A stretch of 64,000 nucleotides of DNA from Daphnia pulex (taxonomy: Eukaryota; Arthropoda; Branchiopoda; Diplostraca; Daphniidae): positions 496,001 to 560,000 of the forward strand of contig NC_060026.1 of assembly GCF_021134715.1 (NCBI RefSeq). Reading direction: 5' to 3'. The first letter of the stretch is position 1, and every line of letters starts with the position of its first letter. A model generated the notes under the pieces. The model was given only the letters and a program-made list of their open reading frames with translations, had not been told where the DNA came from and made no database searches. The position numbers were made by a program, and so were the translations under genes. This document shows positions 46,691 to 57,691 of this stretch, piece by piece.

Positions 46691-48229
46691 TTTGCTTTTT
46701 TACTAAAACTGGATATGGTATTAGTGACGCTGGTCTAAAACGAACAAACCAAAATCAGAAATGGTATGGCCATCAGCGTTTTGTAACAAACCCACCCATC
46801 GTTATTCAAATTAAAATTAAAAAAATACTGAGCTCCTACATACATTACAATAGTGATGCAATCTGAGCTTACCTTTACAACGACCAAGTTTTATCTTTTT
46901 CCGAGTATAACAACACTAATGAAGAAACACGTCATCAGCGACCTGTCACGTCCGTTGGCTTCCAAGTACACTCGACAAATGACAAGTTTTGGTGCTGACA
47001 AAACGAGACAGACAACCTCCTCTGACCTTGTAATTCTCAGACGTCATTATAGCGAAATTGTACTTGCCGGAATAACCTTTTGTTCGTTGTTTTCCCATCT
47101 CATTTTTTTATTACGAAGAAATATTTAAGCAATACATACCAAGGTCAGTTCTTTTTATTCGGAATCGGATTTAGTTAATTATTACTTGAAAGTAGGCCAA
47201 CTTGTTGAATACTAGTTATTTTGAATTTTTGGTTCGACTGGGCTGGATTGACCTAGCTAAAGTTGTAACCATGGTAACCTGAAAACCTACGGTAATGGTA
47301 ATTCGTCTGCTTCGCGATTTTCCCCACAAGACAAGCACATGGTTTGTTGCTGAATTGTTTGTTTTATGGACCTTGTTTTATCAGGTGATTATTAGTTTGG
47401 CGATTTTGCTCTCTGTGTTGTGATTGCGGCTAGATATTCTCCTGATATAGTAGTAGCTGCTATATCCTTTTTTGGTGCTTGTGTTTAATAACTAGTTATG
47501 GCTGTTGGGGTGCTGGGTGGCCAACACTGTACTACACTAAATAGAGTTTACTTGCTTAAATGATTTTGATGATGAATTTTTGGTATGTTGGTTAGATTAG
47601 TGTCAAAAGGTGTTGCTTATCTAATTTTATTCTAACAATCTCTTTAATCTTTATATTCAGGGTACTACAATGATTTCATGGGTTTGCACCCACCCGTTAC
47701 TTGATGATGTAAGAGCCTGCTGTGGATTCCTGTGAACATTGCTTGATTGTCTTTCCTTGGAATCATAGCGTATACCATTTGCTGCGGAATGTACTGCAAA
47801 AGTATTCTCTCATCGATAATGCTGTGTTCAGTCTTCCCTACAATTCTCAACCGTGGGAGAAATCCAAAGTGTCTCATCTTATTAGGTATTAATCATTTCC
47901 TTGCCTTTCAGTTATTGAATGTTATATGTTTACCAACCAGGGATTTGACATAACAACTCCCTGCTCAACCTCATAAATATTTTGTGTTGTCACGTTGGAT
48001 TTTACCCACAGTCCTTTGACTCTTTTTTCAGGGAATAGCTATAAAGTGAAAATGGGTTTAGGCACTGCCAAATGCTCAGTGCAACTTCAGCACTGGGCTG
48101 TGACGACTCAAAAGGTTGACGAGTTATTGATCGTCCCTAGCCGCTTAATTAACGATTTTACTCCGTTTCATATAATTAAAACGTGATGTAATACACGTTA
48201 GTAATGGTTTTATTGTGTTTGTGTCACAG
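46691..48229. other. Intergenic between copies 1 and 2 of the pseudokinase array
   Basis: Includes the copy 1 promoter region, an X-box-like site and about 0.9 kb unrelated to the neighbouring units. No gene supported; open frames at 47.6-48.2 kb have no domain I recognise. Confidence 0.4.
47265..47278. promoter_or_regulatory. X-box-like (RFX-type) palindrome
   Basis: GTAACCATGGTAAC, a perfect palindrome and the best RFX-type site in the window, upstream of pseudokinase copy 1. Confidence 0.4.
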
Positions 48230-48303
48230 GAGGTGAAATTGAATCATCCGCCACCATGTCGATTGAGCAGTTGCTGGAGAAATTGATCACCGAGTATATG
48301 AAG
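48230..48303 (+). other. Plus-strand exon-like segment A
   Basis: Bounded by CACAG and GTAAAA, with a Kozak-like GCCACCATG at 48251-48258. It reads MSIEQLLEKLITEYMK before the donor. Related segments lie at 51179-51300 and 54084-54180, where the ATG or frame is lost. It may be the first coding exon of a lost divergent gene. Confidence 0.45.
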
Positions 48304-48692
48304 GTAAAATGGACGTTTAAAAACCGCCTAGTTTCTCTCCCTCCTTATTAGACAATTGTTGCCGATTTTGACAAGTCTATTTCCTTTCGTATTACGTTGA
48401 TTGTCTTTCTCAAAATTGATATTGATAGAAAAACGATACTAGGCTACATTTTTGCATCACTCACGTGTATACGAAATTGTAACGTAGACCCTAGAGTATC
48501 CATATCCAAAATTTAGAGCTGTAATTGCTGTTTCATTATTTATACATTTTGTATTTGTATTAGATTATTTCACCCAGCTCTTGCGAACCATATTTTCGTT
48601 ATTTTTTTTAAATATTTTTAATTTAAAAATTTTTCCCTTTTTATATCTGCATTGCTGTAGACAGTTCCCATTATTGAGCGTCCGTAGGAAAA

Positions 48693-50474
48693 TTAAGCCG
48701 TTACAGATGCGGGGAATAAAGTCTCTAGTCTCTTAACGACATTTCCCAGTGAAATTCGTTTTCCCGGTTCCGTCACTATCATGTCACGAATCAACTCGTA
48801 AACTGGACTCGTCTCTTGGTTCGATGCCTGCATGGCTTCTATCGGAAGAAAACGAATTTCTCAATTATTTCGATTTAAAAAAAGGAAATTTTTTCTTTAA
48901 AAGATTTACCTTCAAGCTTGACAGGGTTTTTTTTCATAAGAATTTTCCATGGAATAATATCATTGTCATCCCCATAAGGATGAACTCCTCTCGTTAGAAA
49001 ATAGAAGAAGAGGCATCCAAGTGACCAAATATCGGACGCAATGCTAAAGGAGTCGACTGGCTGTTCGTCGCCATAACCGTCGTAATAATAGAAAAATTCA
49101 AAAATTTCTGGTGCCATCCACACGTCAGCGCTTCCTTTAAAGTAACATCCAATCGCAAATGTTCCCGTGTCAGTCGTAGCCACATAGGAGCTGAATTGGG
49201 CGATCATCAACCGAACAGGCTCGGATGTTGAAATGAAAACGCTGTAAGGGTTGATGTTCAGGTGGGCGAATCCCTTGCCGTGAATGTATAGCAAACCTGC
49301 GGCCATCTGCTTCAGGGCTTCGGCATCACTGGGCATTTTCCCATCGTAAATGCGGGTGCAAAAGTCATCGACGGTACCAGCGGCCAGTTCAAGAACAGAA
49401 AATCTGTTTTAAAAAACAAAATTCATCAGTAAATTTCAAATCAAAATCGAATAATTTTCAAAAATAAAACCAACCGACCGATAATTGACATCCTGCGTCA
49501 CTTGAAAAAGTTTGATGACGTTGGGATGATTGAATTGACCAAGAATTTTGTTTTCCTTACTCTGGAATTTGGTTCTGTCAGCTCGAACTCGTTTGATGGC
49601 AACTTTTTCCCCATTGAAGGAACCACGGAAAAGTGCACGGTAAAACCCCGAGGATATCACGCTTCCAAATTCGAGCTTGCATTCCAATGGTTCAATACTC
49701 GAGATTCTTTGTTATTTAAATCCCATATTAATAATTTATCTAATTGAAACAGTAATCTGCATTAGAAATTTCATACTGCTCTGTCGATTTGCTGTTTTCC
49801 ATGGTAGTGTCGCACAAACTCTTGACAATTTTCTCATCTTCACCAACAGGTTTCTTGTTGTCCTCCTCAGTTGATGTCATCATCTCCTGGACGTTTTCGG
49901 GCCAAGTGGTGGGCGGATCAGGAGCCAGCGCTTTCATCTCCAGCAGAAGACGTTGGTTGATCTCTTCCATTGCCTTTTCATGCTTAAACATCAACTGTTC
50001 CATGTCCTTTTTCCAGCACTTCATTATTCCTTCCTCGTTATTCTGATCCATCGAGTCTACAGAGTTTTCACACATGTCGTGCAGGATTCGTGGCTGTTCC
50101 TCTTGGACGTGGTCCCATTTGAAATCCTCGTATTGGTGGACTCGGCCAAGGCAATGGCCGGGGCAAACCTTGCACGCCCAACTTACGGATACGAAATCGG
50201 ATTCAAGTGCTGCCCCAACGTCGTCCATGTCTTCCATCTCAAAGGCTAAGCAGGAAGAAGACTCGGCGGTCGAAATGTTTGAATTGCCAGGGTAATGACA
50301 CGTCACTTTGCAGTTGGTGCAGTTCAAAGCTCTATTCTCACCTCCAATAACGGGAACTTTCACTTTCTTGATCGTAGGTACTTGCTGGTCTCTGTCGACG
50401 TCGACTCCGTTACGTTGGATAGAATCCATTTTGATTTCGTGACAGTTCATTTGATTTTCCAAAATTGGATACAT
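48693..50474 (-). CDS. Cys-rich module fused to IRE1/RNase L-like pseudokinase, copy 2
   Basis: The start is ATG at 50474 (MYPILENQMN). An N-terminal Cys-rich module (LNCTNCKVTCHYPGNSN, SWACKVCPGHCLGRVH, YEDFKWDHVQ) closely matches the C-terminal module of the GTPase at 30-32 kb. A coiled-coil linker (HEKAMEEINQRLLLEMKAL) ends at GAGCA|GTATGA. The kinase exon follows in phase (ISSIEPLECKLEFG), with Lys kept in GEKVAIKRV. Next come C-lobe motifs AGLLYIHGKGFAHLNINPYS, LMIAQFSSY, WMAPEIFEFF and DIWSLGCLFFYFLTRG. IRE1 has HRDLKPxN and DFG at these places; here they are HLNINPYS and AQFS, so catalytic Asp and metal-binding Asp are missing. It ends SLGNVVKRLETLF without the KEN ribonuclease domain. 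I infer a non-catalytic signalling scaffold in the cytosol. It could conceivably be two genes, but the splice phase favours one. Confidence 0.78.
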
Positions 50475-51178
50475 GGTATCAGTGACGCTGTCTATAAATC
50501 CCACTATGTAACCAACAAACAAAAATCAGAAATTACCACCAGAAATGGTAAGAATTGGCCATCAACGTTTGGTATAACAAACCCTACCATCGTTATTCTA
50601 ATTTTTTTTTAATACTGGGCTGTGGAATTCATTTACGTCATAGATTAAATTAACGATGTTATATCTAAAATCATACCTTTACAACGACCAAGTTTTTATC
50701 TGACCAAGTTGAACAAGCGCAGCAACACTAATGAAGATGAAGAAACACGCCAGCGACCTGTCACGTTCTTCCAACGTCCGTCACTTTCTTCCAAATGAAC
50801 TCGCCAAATGAATGAGTTTAATTGTGCTGCCGAAATGAGACGGACAAATAACGTCTATTGACCTTGTCGTTCCCAGATGCATTCATAGAATTGTTGTTGC
50901 CGCGACAACCTTGTTCGTCCTTTTCCCACTGTCTTTAATTTTTTTTTTAAAGTATGCCACGTATGCAAACACATGCCAAGGTCGGTTGTCTTATTTCTTG
51001 GAATCGATAGCTTGATTTTGTTTTTCATCAAATTAGGAATTTGGCTCCCACTAAAAATTGTTAATTTTTGATCGCTACTCGTCGCTTACTCCGTTGGTTT
51101 TGCTTTGTCGTTATAGCGCGAAAACGTAATGTCGATGCAATCTACGTTAATGGTAATTGTTTTATTGTATTTTTGCAG

Positions 51179-51300
51179 CATGCGGAGTGTATTCCGCCCT
51201 TCCATCGTGGCTCTACTATACTTCCATCAGTTCCATCCCTTCCATTCGACACCGAGTCGATGAAATATAGTTTCTGGAGCAACCATCGCCGAACATGAAG
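51179..51300 (+). other. Plus-strand exon-like segment B
   Basis: Related to segment A (GAGT(C/A)GAT, TTTCTGGAG, ATGAAGGTAA) but expanded at the 5' end and without a matching frame. Flanked by TTTTTGCAG and GTAATT. Confidence 0.35.
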
Positions 51301-51694
51301 GTAATTAGACCTTTAATATTCAATCCATACTTGAACGTTTATCTTGCTACGTATAACAACACAATAACGTTGATCGTTGTCTTTCTCAAAATTGATTTTG
51401 ATAGAAAAACCATCTACATTCTTGCATCACTCACGTGAATAAGTTGTGGATGTTTGTTTTTCTTAATCGCGTCAATCTATTAATAAGAAATTGTAACGTA
51501 GACCCTAAGAGCGCCTAAGAGTATCAATATCCAAAATTTAGAGCTGTAATTGCTGTTTCATTAATTGTAAATTTGTTTTAGATTATTTCTTCCAGCTCTA
51601 GCGAATTCTCGTTTTTTTATTTCAACATTTTTAAAATTGTCCATTTTCATCTGTTTTGATGGACAGTTCCCATTATTGAGCGGAAGTAGGAGAA

Positions 51695-53412
51695 TTAGGC
51701 CGTTGCTGATGGGGGTAACACATTCTCTAGTCGCTTAACGACAGATTCAAGCGAAATACGTTTTTCCGGTTGTGGGTCGATCATATCACGGATCAACTCG
51801 TAAACTGGACTCAATTCGTGGTTCGATGCCTGCAAGGCTTCTAACGGAAGAAAACGAATTTCTCAATTATTTTGATTTTAAAAAGGAATTTTTCTTCAAT
51901 CAACTTACCTTCAAGCTTGACAGGTTTTTGTTTCATCAGAACTTTCCATGGAATGGTTTCATCGTCATCCCCATAAGGATGAACTCCTCTCGTTAGGAAA
52001 TAGAAAAAGAGGCATCCAAGTGACCACGTATCGCAGGCAATGCTAAAGGAGTTGACTGGCTGTTGGTCGGTATAACCATCGTAATAATCGTAATAATCAT
52101 AAAGTTCCGGTGCCATCCACACCTCAGCGCTACCGCCCATGAAATATTCAATCGAAAAGGTCCCCGTGTTAGTCGTTGGCTCACACGAGACGAATTTGGC
52201 AATCATCAACCGGACGGGCTCGGAAGATGAAATTAAAACGCTGTAAGGGCTGATGTTCGAGTGGGCGTATCGCTTGCCGTGAATGTACAGCAAACCTGCG
52301 GCCATCTGCTTCAGAGCTTCGTCATCACTTGGCATTTTCCCTTTGTAATCGCGTGAACAAAAGTCATCGATGGTACCAGCGGACAGTTCAAAGACGTAAA
52401 ATCTGATTTTAAAAAATCCAAATCAGTAAACTACTTATTCGCATTTGAACAATCAAACCAACCGACCGATAATTGGCATCCTGCGTCATTTGCAAAAGTT
52501 TAATGACGTTGGGATGATTGAATTTATTAAGTATTTTTTCTTCATTTTCATGGAATTTGGTTCTGTCAGCTCGAACTCGTTTGATGGCAACTTTTTCTCC
52601 ATTGAAGGAACCACCGAAAAATGCACGGTAATACCCCGAGCACATCATGTTTCCCAATTCGAGCTTGAATTCCAATGGTTTAATCTCCGGGATTCTAGAT
52701 TAATATAATAGAAACACAAATTAATATTTTAATTGAATTAATAATCATCATTAGAAATTTCATACTGCTCTGTCGATTTGCCATTTTCCCCATTTTCAAT
52801 GGTAGTTTCAAACAAACCCTTGACGATTTTCTCATCTTCACCAGCAGGTTTCTTGTTGATGTCCTCCTCAGGTGTGATCATCTCCTGGATGTTTTCGGGC
52901 CTAGTGGTGGGCGGATTATTAGCCAGCGCTTTCATCTCCAGCACGTCGAGACGGAGGGTTTCAATTTCCTTTTCGATTTTCTTTTTCCAGTTCTTCGTTA
53001 TCTCTTCCTCGTCCAGATGCTGGTCCTCCATCGAGTTCGTCGTTTCTTGGGTAAAGTACCATTTGAAATCCTCGTATTTGTGGACTCCGCCAAGGCAATG
53101 GCCGGGACACACCTTGCACGCCCAACTTACGGAGACAAAATCGGAATCAAGTGCGGCTGCCCCCATGTCTTCCATCTCAAAGGCCGGGCAGGAAGAAGAC
53201 TCGGCGGTCGAAATGTTTGAATTGCCAGGGTATTGACACGTCACTTTGCAGTGGGTGCAGTTCAAGGCTTTATTCTCACCTCCAACGGGAACTTTCACTT
53301 TCTTTACCATTATAGAGACTTTCTGGTCTTTGCTGACGTCGACTTTGTCTCCGCAACGTTGCGTGAAATCCATTTCGTAACAGCTCTCCGTTTCCAGCAC
53401 TTCTTTGCTCAT
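51695..53412 (-). CDS. Cys-rich module fused to IRE1/RNase L-like pseudokinase, copy 3
   Basis: Paralogue of copy 2. The chosen start is ATG 53412 (MSKEVLETESCYEM), because the ATG used in copy 2 has become TTA here. Cys-rich module: LNCTHCKVTCQYPGNSN, WACKVCPGHCLGGVH, EDFKWYF. A coiled-coil linker follows (KNWKKKIEKEIETLRLDVLE), then a phase-matched intron at GAGCA|GTATGA joining IPEIKPLEFKLELG. Kinase features: GSFNGEKVAIKRVRADRTKF, HPNVIKLLQ, AGLLYIHGKRYAHSNISPYS, LMIAKFVSC, WMAPELYDYY and DTWSLGCLFFYFLTRG. HRD has become HSN and DFG has become KFV, again removing both catalytic Asp residues while the ATP-site Lys remains. It ends SLESVVKRLENVLPPSATA with no KEN domain. No frame break seen. 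Confidence 0.78.
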
Positions 53413-54083
53413 TTCATTTGCCAAAATTGGATATAATGTCTAAGCAATTCCAACTATAAACTAAGAAAACAAAAAATTAGGTCTACCACCAAAGAAATTG
53501 GCCATCAGCAACAAAATCACCCATTCGTTTAATCAAATTTAAAAAAAAATACTGGGCTGTGGAATTTAATTAGGTCGTTGATTAAATTAACGATGTAGCT
53601 AGTCTAAAATCATACCTAAACAACCACCAAGTTTTTATCTGACCAAGTTGAACAAGCGCAGCAACACTAATGAAGAAACACGTCAGTGGCCTGTCACTTT
53701 CTTCCAAGTGCACTCGCCAAATGAACGATTTGTTGGTGCTGACGAAATGAGACGGTTAGTTTAACCTCTTTTGACCTTGTCGTTCTCAAGATGCCATTCA
53801 TGGAATTGTTGTTGCCGGAATAGCCTCGAATTCGTTGTTTGCCAATGTCCTTTTCTTACTACGAAGAAATACTCAAGTTAAATCACGTGCCAAGGCCAGT
53901 TGTCTTTTCTTGGAATCGTATAGTTAATTGTTTTCATCAAAATGAGAATTTGGCTCCCACATTTGTTAATTATTGATCGCTTCTCGCCGCCTAGTTGATG
54001 TTGCTATGTTGTTATAGTCCAAAAACGAAATGCCGATGCAATCTATATTTTTAATTGTTTAATTGTATTTTTTTTTTTTGCAG

Positions 54084-54180
54084 CAGGCGGAGTTGCTTCC
54101 GCCCTTCTATCGTGGCTATACTTTCATCCGCCACCGAGTTGATTGAATAGTTTCTGGAGAAACCGTCGCCGAGCATGAAG
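54084..54180 (+). other. Plus-strand exon-like segment C
   Basis: Third relative of segment A: CATCCGCCACCGAGTTGATTG, TTTCTGGAGAAA, then ATGAAG before GTAAATGG. The ATG of segment A reads GAG here, and an in-frame TAG follows. Flanked by TTTTTGCAG. Confidence 0.4.
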
Positions 54181-55201
54181 GTAAATGGACCTTTAATATT
54201 AAATCCGTAACTTGAATGTTTATCTTGCTACGTATAACAACAACACAATAAGGTCTGATTGGATGGGTATAGCCTGTTTTTGATTCCAAACGTTTGGTCG
54301 TCAACCGAACCTTAACACTCAAACAATCAACTCGTTATCGGCCGTGTTACACTTTCGGCTGCGAAACAAATTTTATCGTTTGATTTGTTTTCAAATTTTA
54401 GCTAGACGTTGTCTGGCCCTTTTTATCGAGACCTTTTTTTCTCCTACCCACATAGCGGCCACATAAAATGCCAACGGCGGTAGCAAGTAATACTGTCCAA
54501 ATATTTTTCGAAATTTCTAGATCCATTTCATATTGACAGAAATAGGGCTCTGCCGCTAGAAGGAGGTATGACGTAACAGTAAATAAGGTGGCGTTTGATC
54601 AATAGTCTTATCTGATACCTCCCGTGTTCAAACATAAAAATCATTATGTAAAAAAAAGAATTAAGTCGTCGAAGTTTCCAGATGGAATTTTAAAGCAAGT
54701 TACTATCCGTTTTTTAAAACTAATCGATAGTTAAGCGGGTCGGCGCGTTTGTGTTTAATTAAATGTCATTCAATCTTGTTTATATTGCTAATTCGCGGGA
54801 ATTCAAAACTGTCAATTTAAAAATAACAACATTTTTCGTAAAGTTTAACCCACATTCGCCCTCGCAGCTAGCACTCGTTATCTGTCTTTACTGGCTGAAC
54901 TTTGAGACGAGAGATACAGACTCGAACAAAACAACAAAAGATTCTTGTAAACAAACATCGACTGATGCTCTCTCCGTGTTTGCATTGCGCTGCCAAGTTT
55001 AAATCAATACAAAACAGGACCTCTAGTCAAACGGATAGATTGCTTTTCCCCATATTATCACATAGCATTTGGGAGAAGATTAGACTACATGTACATAAGG
55101 ACAGGCCATAATCGCTGCGCAGTTAATGAAATCAGTTCGCTTCGCTAACAAGTCCCTACCCTGCTCTGCTGCTCATTACACACAACGCAAAAGAACAAAA
55201 A
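54181..55201. other. Upstream region of GABA transaminase
   Basis: No gene. A TATA-like TACATAAGGACAGGCC at about 55092-55107 lies 95-110 bases before the ATG and shares ATAAGGACAGGC with the TATA region at 25790. Confidence 0.45.
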
Positions 55202-57335
55202 ATGATTTGGAGGAATTTATTGAATTCGTTTAACTCGGTTAAATGTTCCATTCACAATCCGGCAAACGTCCTATTGGCCAATAATGCTAGGTATCTATCA
55301 TCGGCTTTCGTCGCTGGAGAACCGGCGGGTCCCGAAGTCAAAACGGCCATTCCAGGCCCAAGATCCCTGGCCATGTTGGCTGAAATGAAAACAATTCAAG
55401 TGAGTTATAATCAGATATATAGTACGTAAATATGCGATCATTTATTTTTAAATTTCTATTTGATTAAAAATCAGATTTCAGATGCTGTGCAGTTGTTTGC
55501 TGATTACTCAAAGAGCATAGGCAATTATTTGTACGACGTCGACGGCAACATTTTGCTGGACGTCTACACTCAAATTTCTTCCGTGCCTTTGGGCTACAAT
55601 CACCCGGAATTATTGGACGTCTTGCAAGATAAGGAAAACATTCGAACGTACGTCAATATTGACCCGCTTCTTTTGAAAATTTTATTTTAAAAAGGAAAAA
55701 TTAAATTAAATGAATAGATTCATCAATCGACCCGCCCTTGGCGTATTTCCCGGAGAAAATTATCCGCAGAGAGTCTACAATTCCTTGTTGCGTGTCGCCC
55801 CTAAAGGACACACAGAAGTATGTAGCTTAATAGCTAAATACATTTTTTCAAATGCTATTCTAAATTTGGCTAAAATTAATTCATTGATTAAAAGGTAACG
55901 ACGATGGCGTGCGGATCCTGCTCGAACGAGAACGCGTACAAGGCGATATTCGTTTGGTTCCGCCGGAAGCAGAGAGGAGACGCGCCCTACACGCCGGAAG
56001 AGGAAACGAGTTGCGTCATGAATCAGACGCCCGGTGTCTCAGACTTGACTTTGCTGTCATTCAAGGGTATATTTAGAATAATTAATGTCTTGAAACACCT
56101 GCTGTAATCCTCGTTCTTTCTTTCGTCGCCGCAGGTGCTTTTCACGGTCGAACGTTCGGCACGTTAATCACGACGCATACCAAGCCAGTCCACAAATTGG
56201 ACATCCCGACGATGGACTGGCCGATTGGTACCTTCCCCCGCTACAAGGTTAATTTCATAATAACTTTTAAATGAATTATAATTCCAATCGTGAATGAATT
56301 GAACGCAGTACCCGCTGGAAGATTTCGTCCGGGAGAACGAGGAAGAGGATCGCCGCTGCCTGGCCGAAGTGGAGGAACTCTTCGAGCGGTACAACAAACG
56401 CGGGAAAAATGTGGCCGGCGTGGTCATCGAGCCCATCCAATCCGAAGGAGGAGATCATCACGCATCACCCGCCTTTTTCCAACAGCTGCAACGAATTGCC
56501 AAAAAGGTTTCTTCTTTTATTTCTTTTAAAACGATGCGGGAAATGTTAAAATTGTTAATTAATGATCAGAACGGCGCTGCGTTGCTCATTGACGAAGTGC
56601 AAACGGGCGGAGGGACGACGGGCGAATTTTGGTGTCACGATCATTTCAATTTGGAACACCCGGTCGACATCGTCACGTATTCCAAGAAAATGTTGGTCGG
56701 CGGATACTTTTCCCTCCCCGAATTCAGGTGAGTCACACATTCCGGTTCAATTAAAAACAAATTTTATTTAAATGTGAATTCTGTTGATTATATTTCAGGC
56801 CGCGGGAAGGCTACAGAATATTCAACACTTGGATGGGAGAGCCATCGAAGGTCGTCTTGTTGGAAAAAGTCATTGACGTCATCAAACGGGACAAACTGAT
56901 TGAAAACGTCAAAGTGACCGGTTCGTCATCTCTAAATATTTTTGCACATCATTAAACGTATTTTTGAATTCATTAAATTTGAATTAAATAGGAGACATTT
57001 TGTTGAACGGACTCAAGGGATTCGGTAAGCGATATCCCAACCTGGTGAAAAACGTCAGGGGACGCGGAACATTTTGCGCGTTCGACTGCGATTCCATGGC
57101 GAAACGTGACCAGCTGGTCGAACAATTGAAAGTCGAAGGTATGATGCATCTAATAAATTGTATATGTTTAAAATGACGGGCTAAAGTTCATAATTTTGTT
57201 CTAGGTGTTCAAACGGGAGGAGCTGGCCCAGTGGCTGTTCGTTTGCGTCCCTCACTGGTATTCCAACCGCACCACGCAGCCATTTTCCTCGACAGACTGG
57301 AAAAGGCCCTTCACAAGATGGACAACAAAGTCTAA
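55202..57335 (+). CDS. Gabat: 4-aminobutyrate aminotransferase, mitochondrial
   Basis: A multi-exon gene gives a full-length class III aminotransferase of about 490 residues. An N-terminal basic, Ser/Asn-rich mitochondrial presequence ([19 protein letters not shown]) precedes the family motifs: [97 protein letters not shown] with the PLP Schiff-base Lys, NTWMGEP, and a C-terminal [13 protein letters not shown]. It transfers the amino group of GABA to 2-oxoglutarate, giving succinic semialdehyde and glutamate in the GABA shunt. Introns are short, e.g. AC|GTACGT joined to ATTCATC to restore TFINRP. The exon 2 acceptor has two possible AG sites (ISDAVQ or DAVQ). No defect is seen, and it is unrelated to the repetitive neighbours. 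Confidence 0.95.
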
Positions 57336-57691
57336 AAGTTCCACGACAATTTCAGTGTTCTAGGCTATATACTTGAACGCGCAATTTAATTCCGGAATCA
57401 ATTTTCTAGAATAATAGCCCCCCTCCCCCTTTCAACAGGTAGTACTATCTCCGGAATGTTGTGCAATCAGAGAGTTATAGCTCCTATATTCTGAATGTTC
57501 TATTATTATACCTTATCTTAAGGTCCGCTTCATCTTTCCTTGTTTCTCTGCCACCCCATATAGTTTTATCAAAATTATTGTTCATGATTTGAGTTTCAGC
57601 AAAAGACGACAGAGGCTTTAATGATTGTATATCCTTTTATTTCATTTTATAATCGATTAATTGAATTGTTATTAAAGTTTTTCATTTGGGT

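Larger units (their letters stand above)
44604..53730 (-). repeat. Three-unit tandem array of Cys-module/pseudokinase genes
   Basis: The units are about 44.6-47.0, 48.3-50.8 and 51.4-53.7 kb. Each has a 3' flank with GTTGATTGT(A/C)TTTCTCAAAATTGAT-like sequence, the gene on minus, a promoter with CGCAGCAACACTAATGAAGA or close relatives and, further out, a short plus-strand exon relic. Units 2 and 3 are closest. Confidence 0.85.

Noticed and set aside
47665-48186. Open frames at 47.7-48.2 kb as transposon coding remnants
   Set aside because: No transposase or reverse transcriptase motif and no terminal repeats were visible.
52709-52770. Reading the Cys-module gene and the kinase gene as two separate genes because of stop codons between them
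   Set aside because: A GTATGA donor and TAG acceptor remove the stops and restore CAA (Gln) across the junction in both intact copies. One fused gene is the simpler reading, though cDNA is needed.
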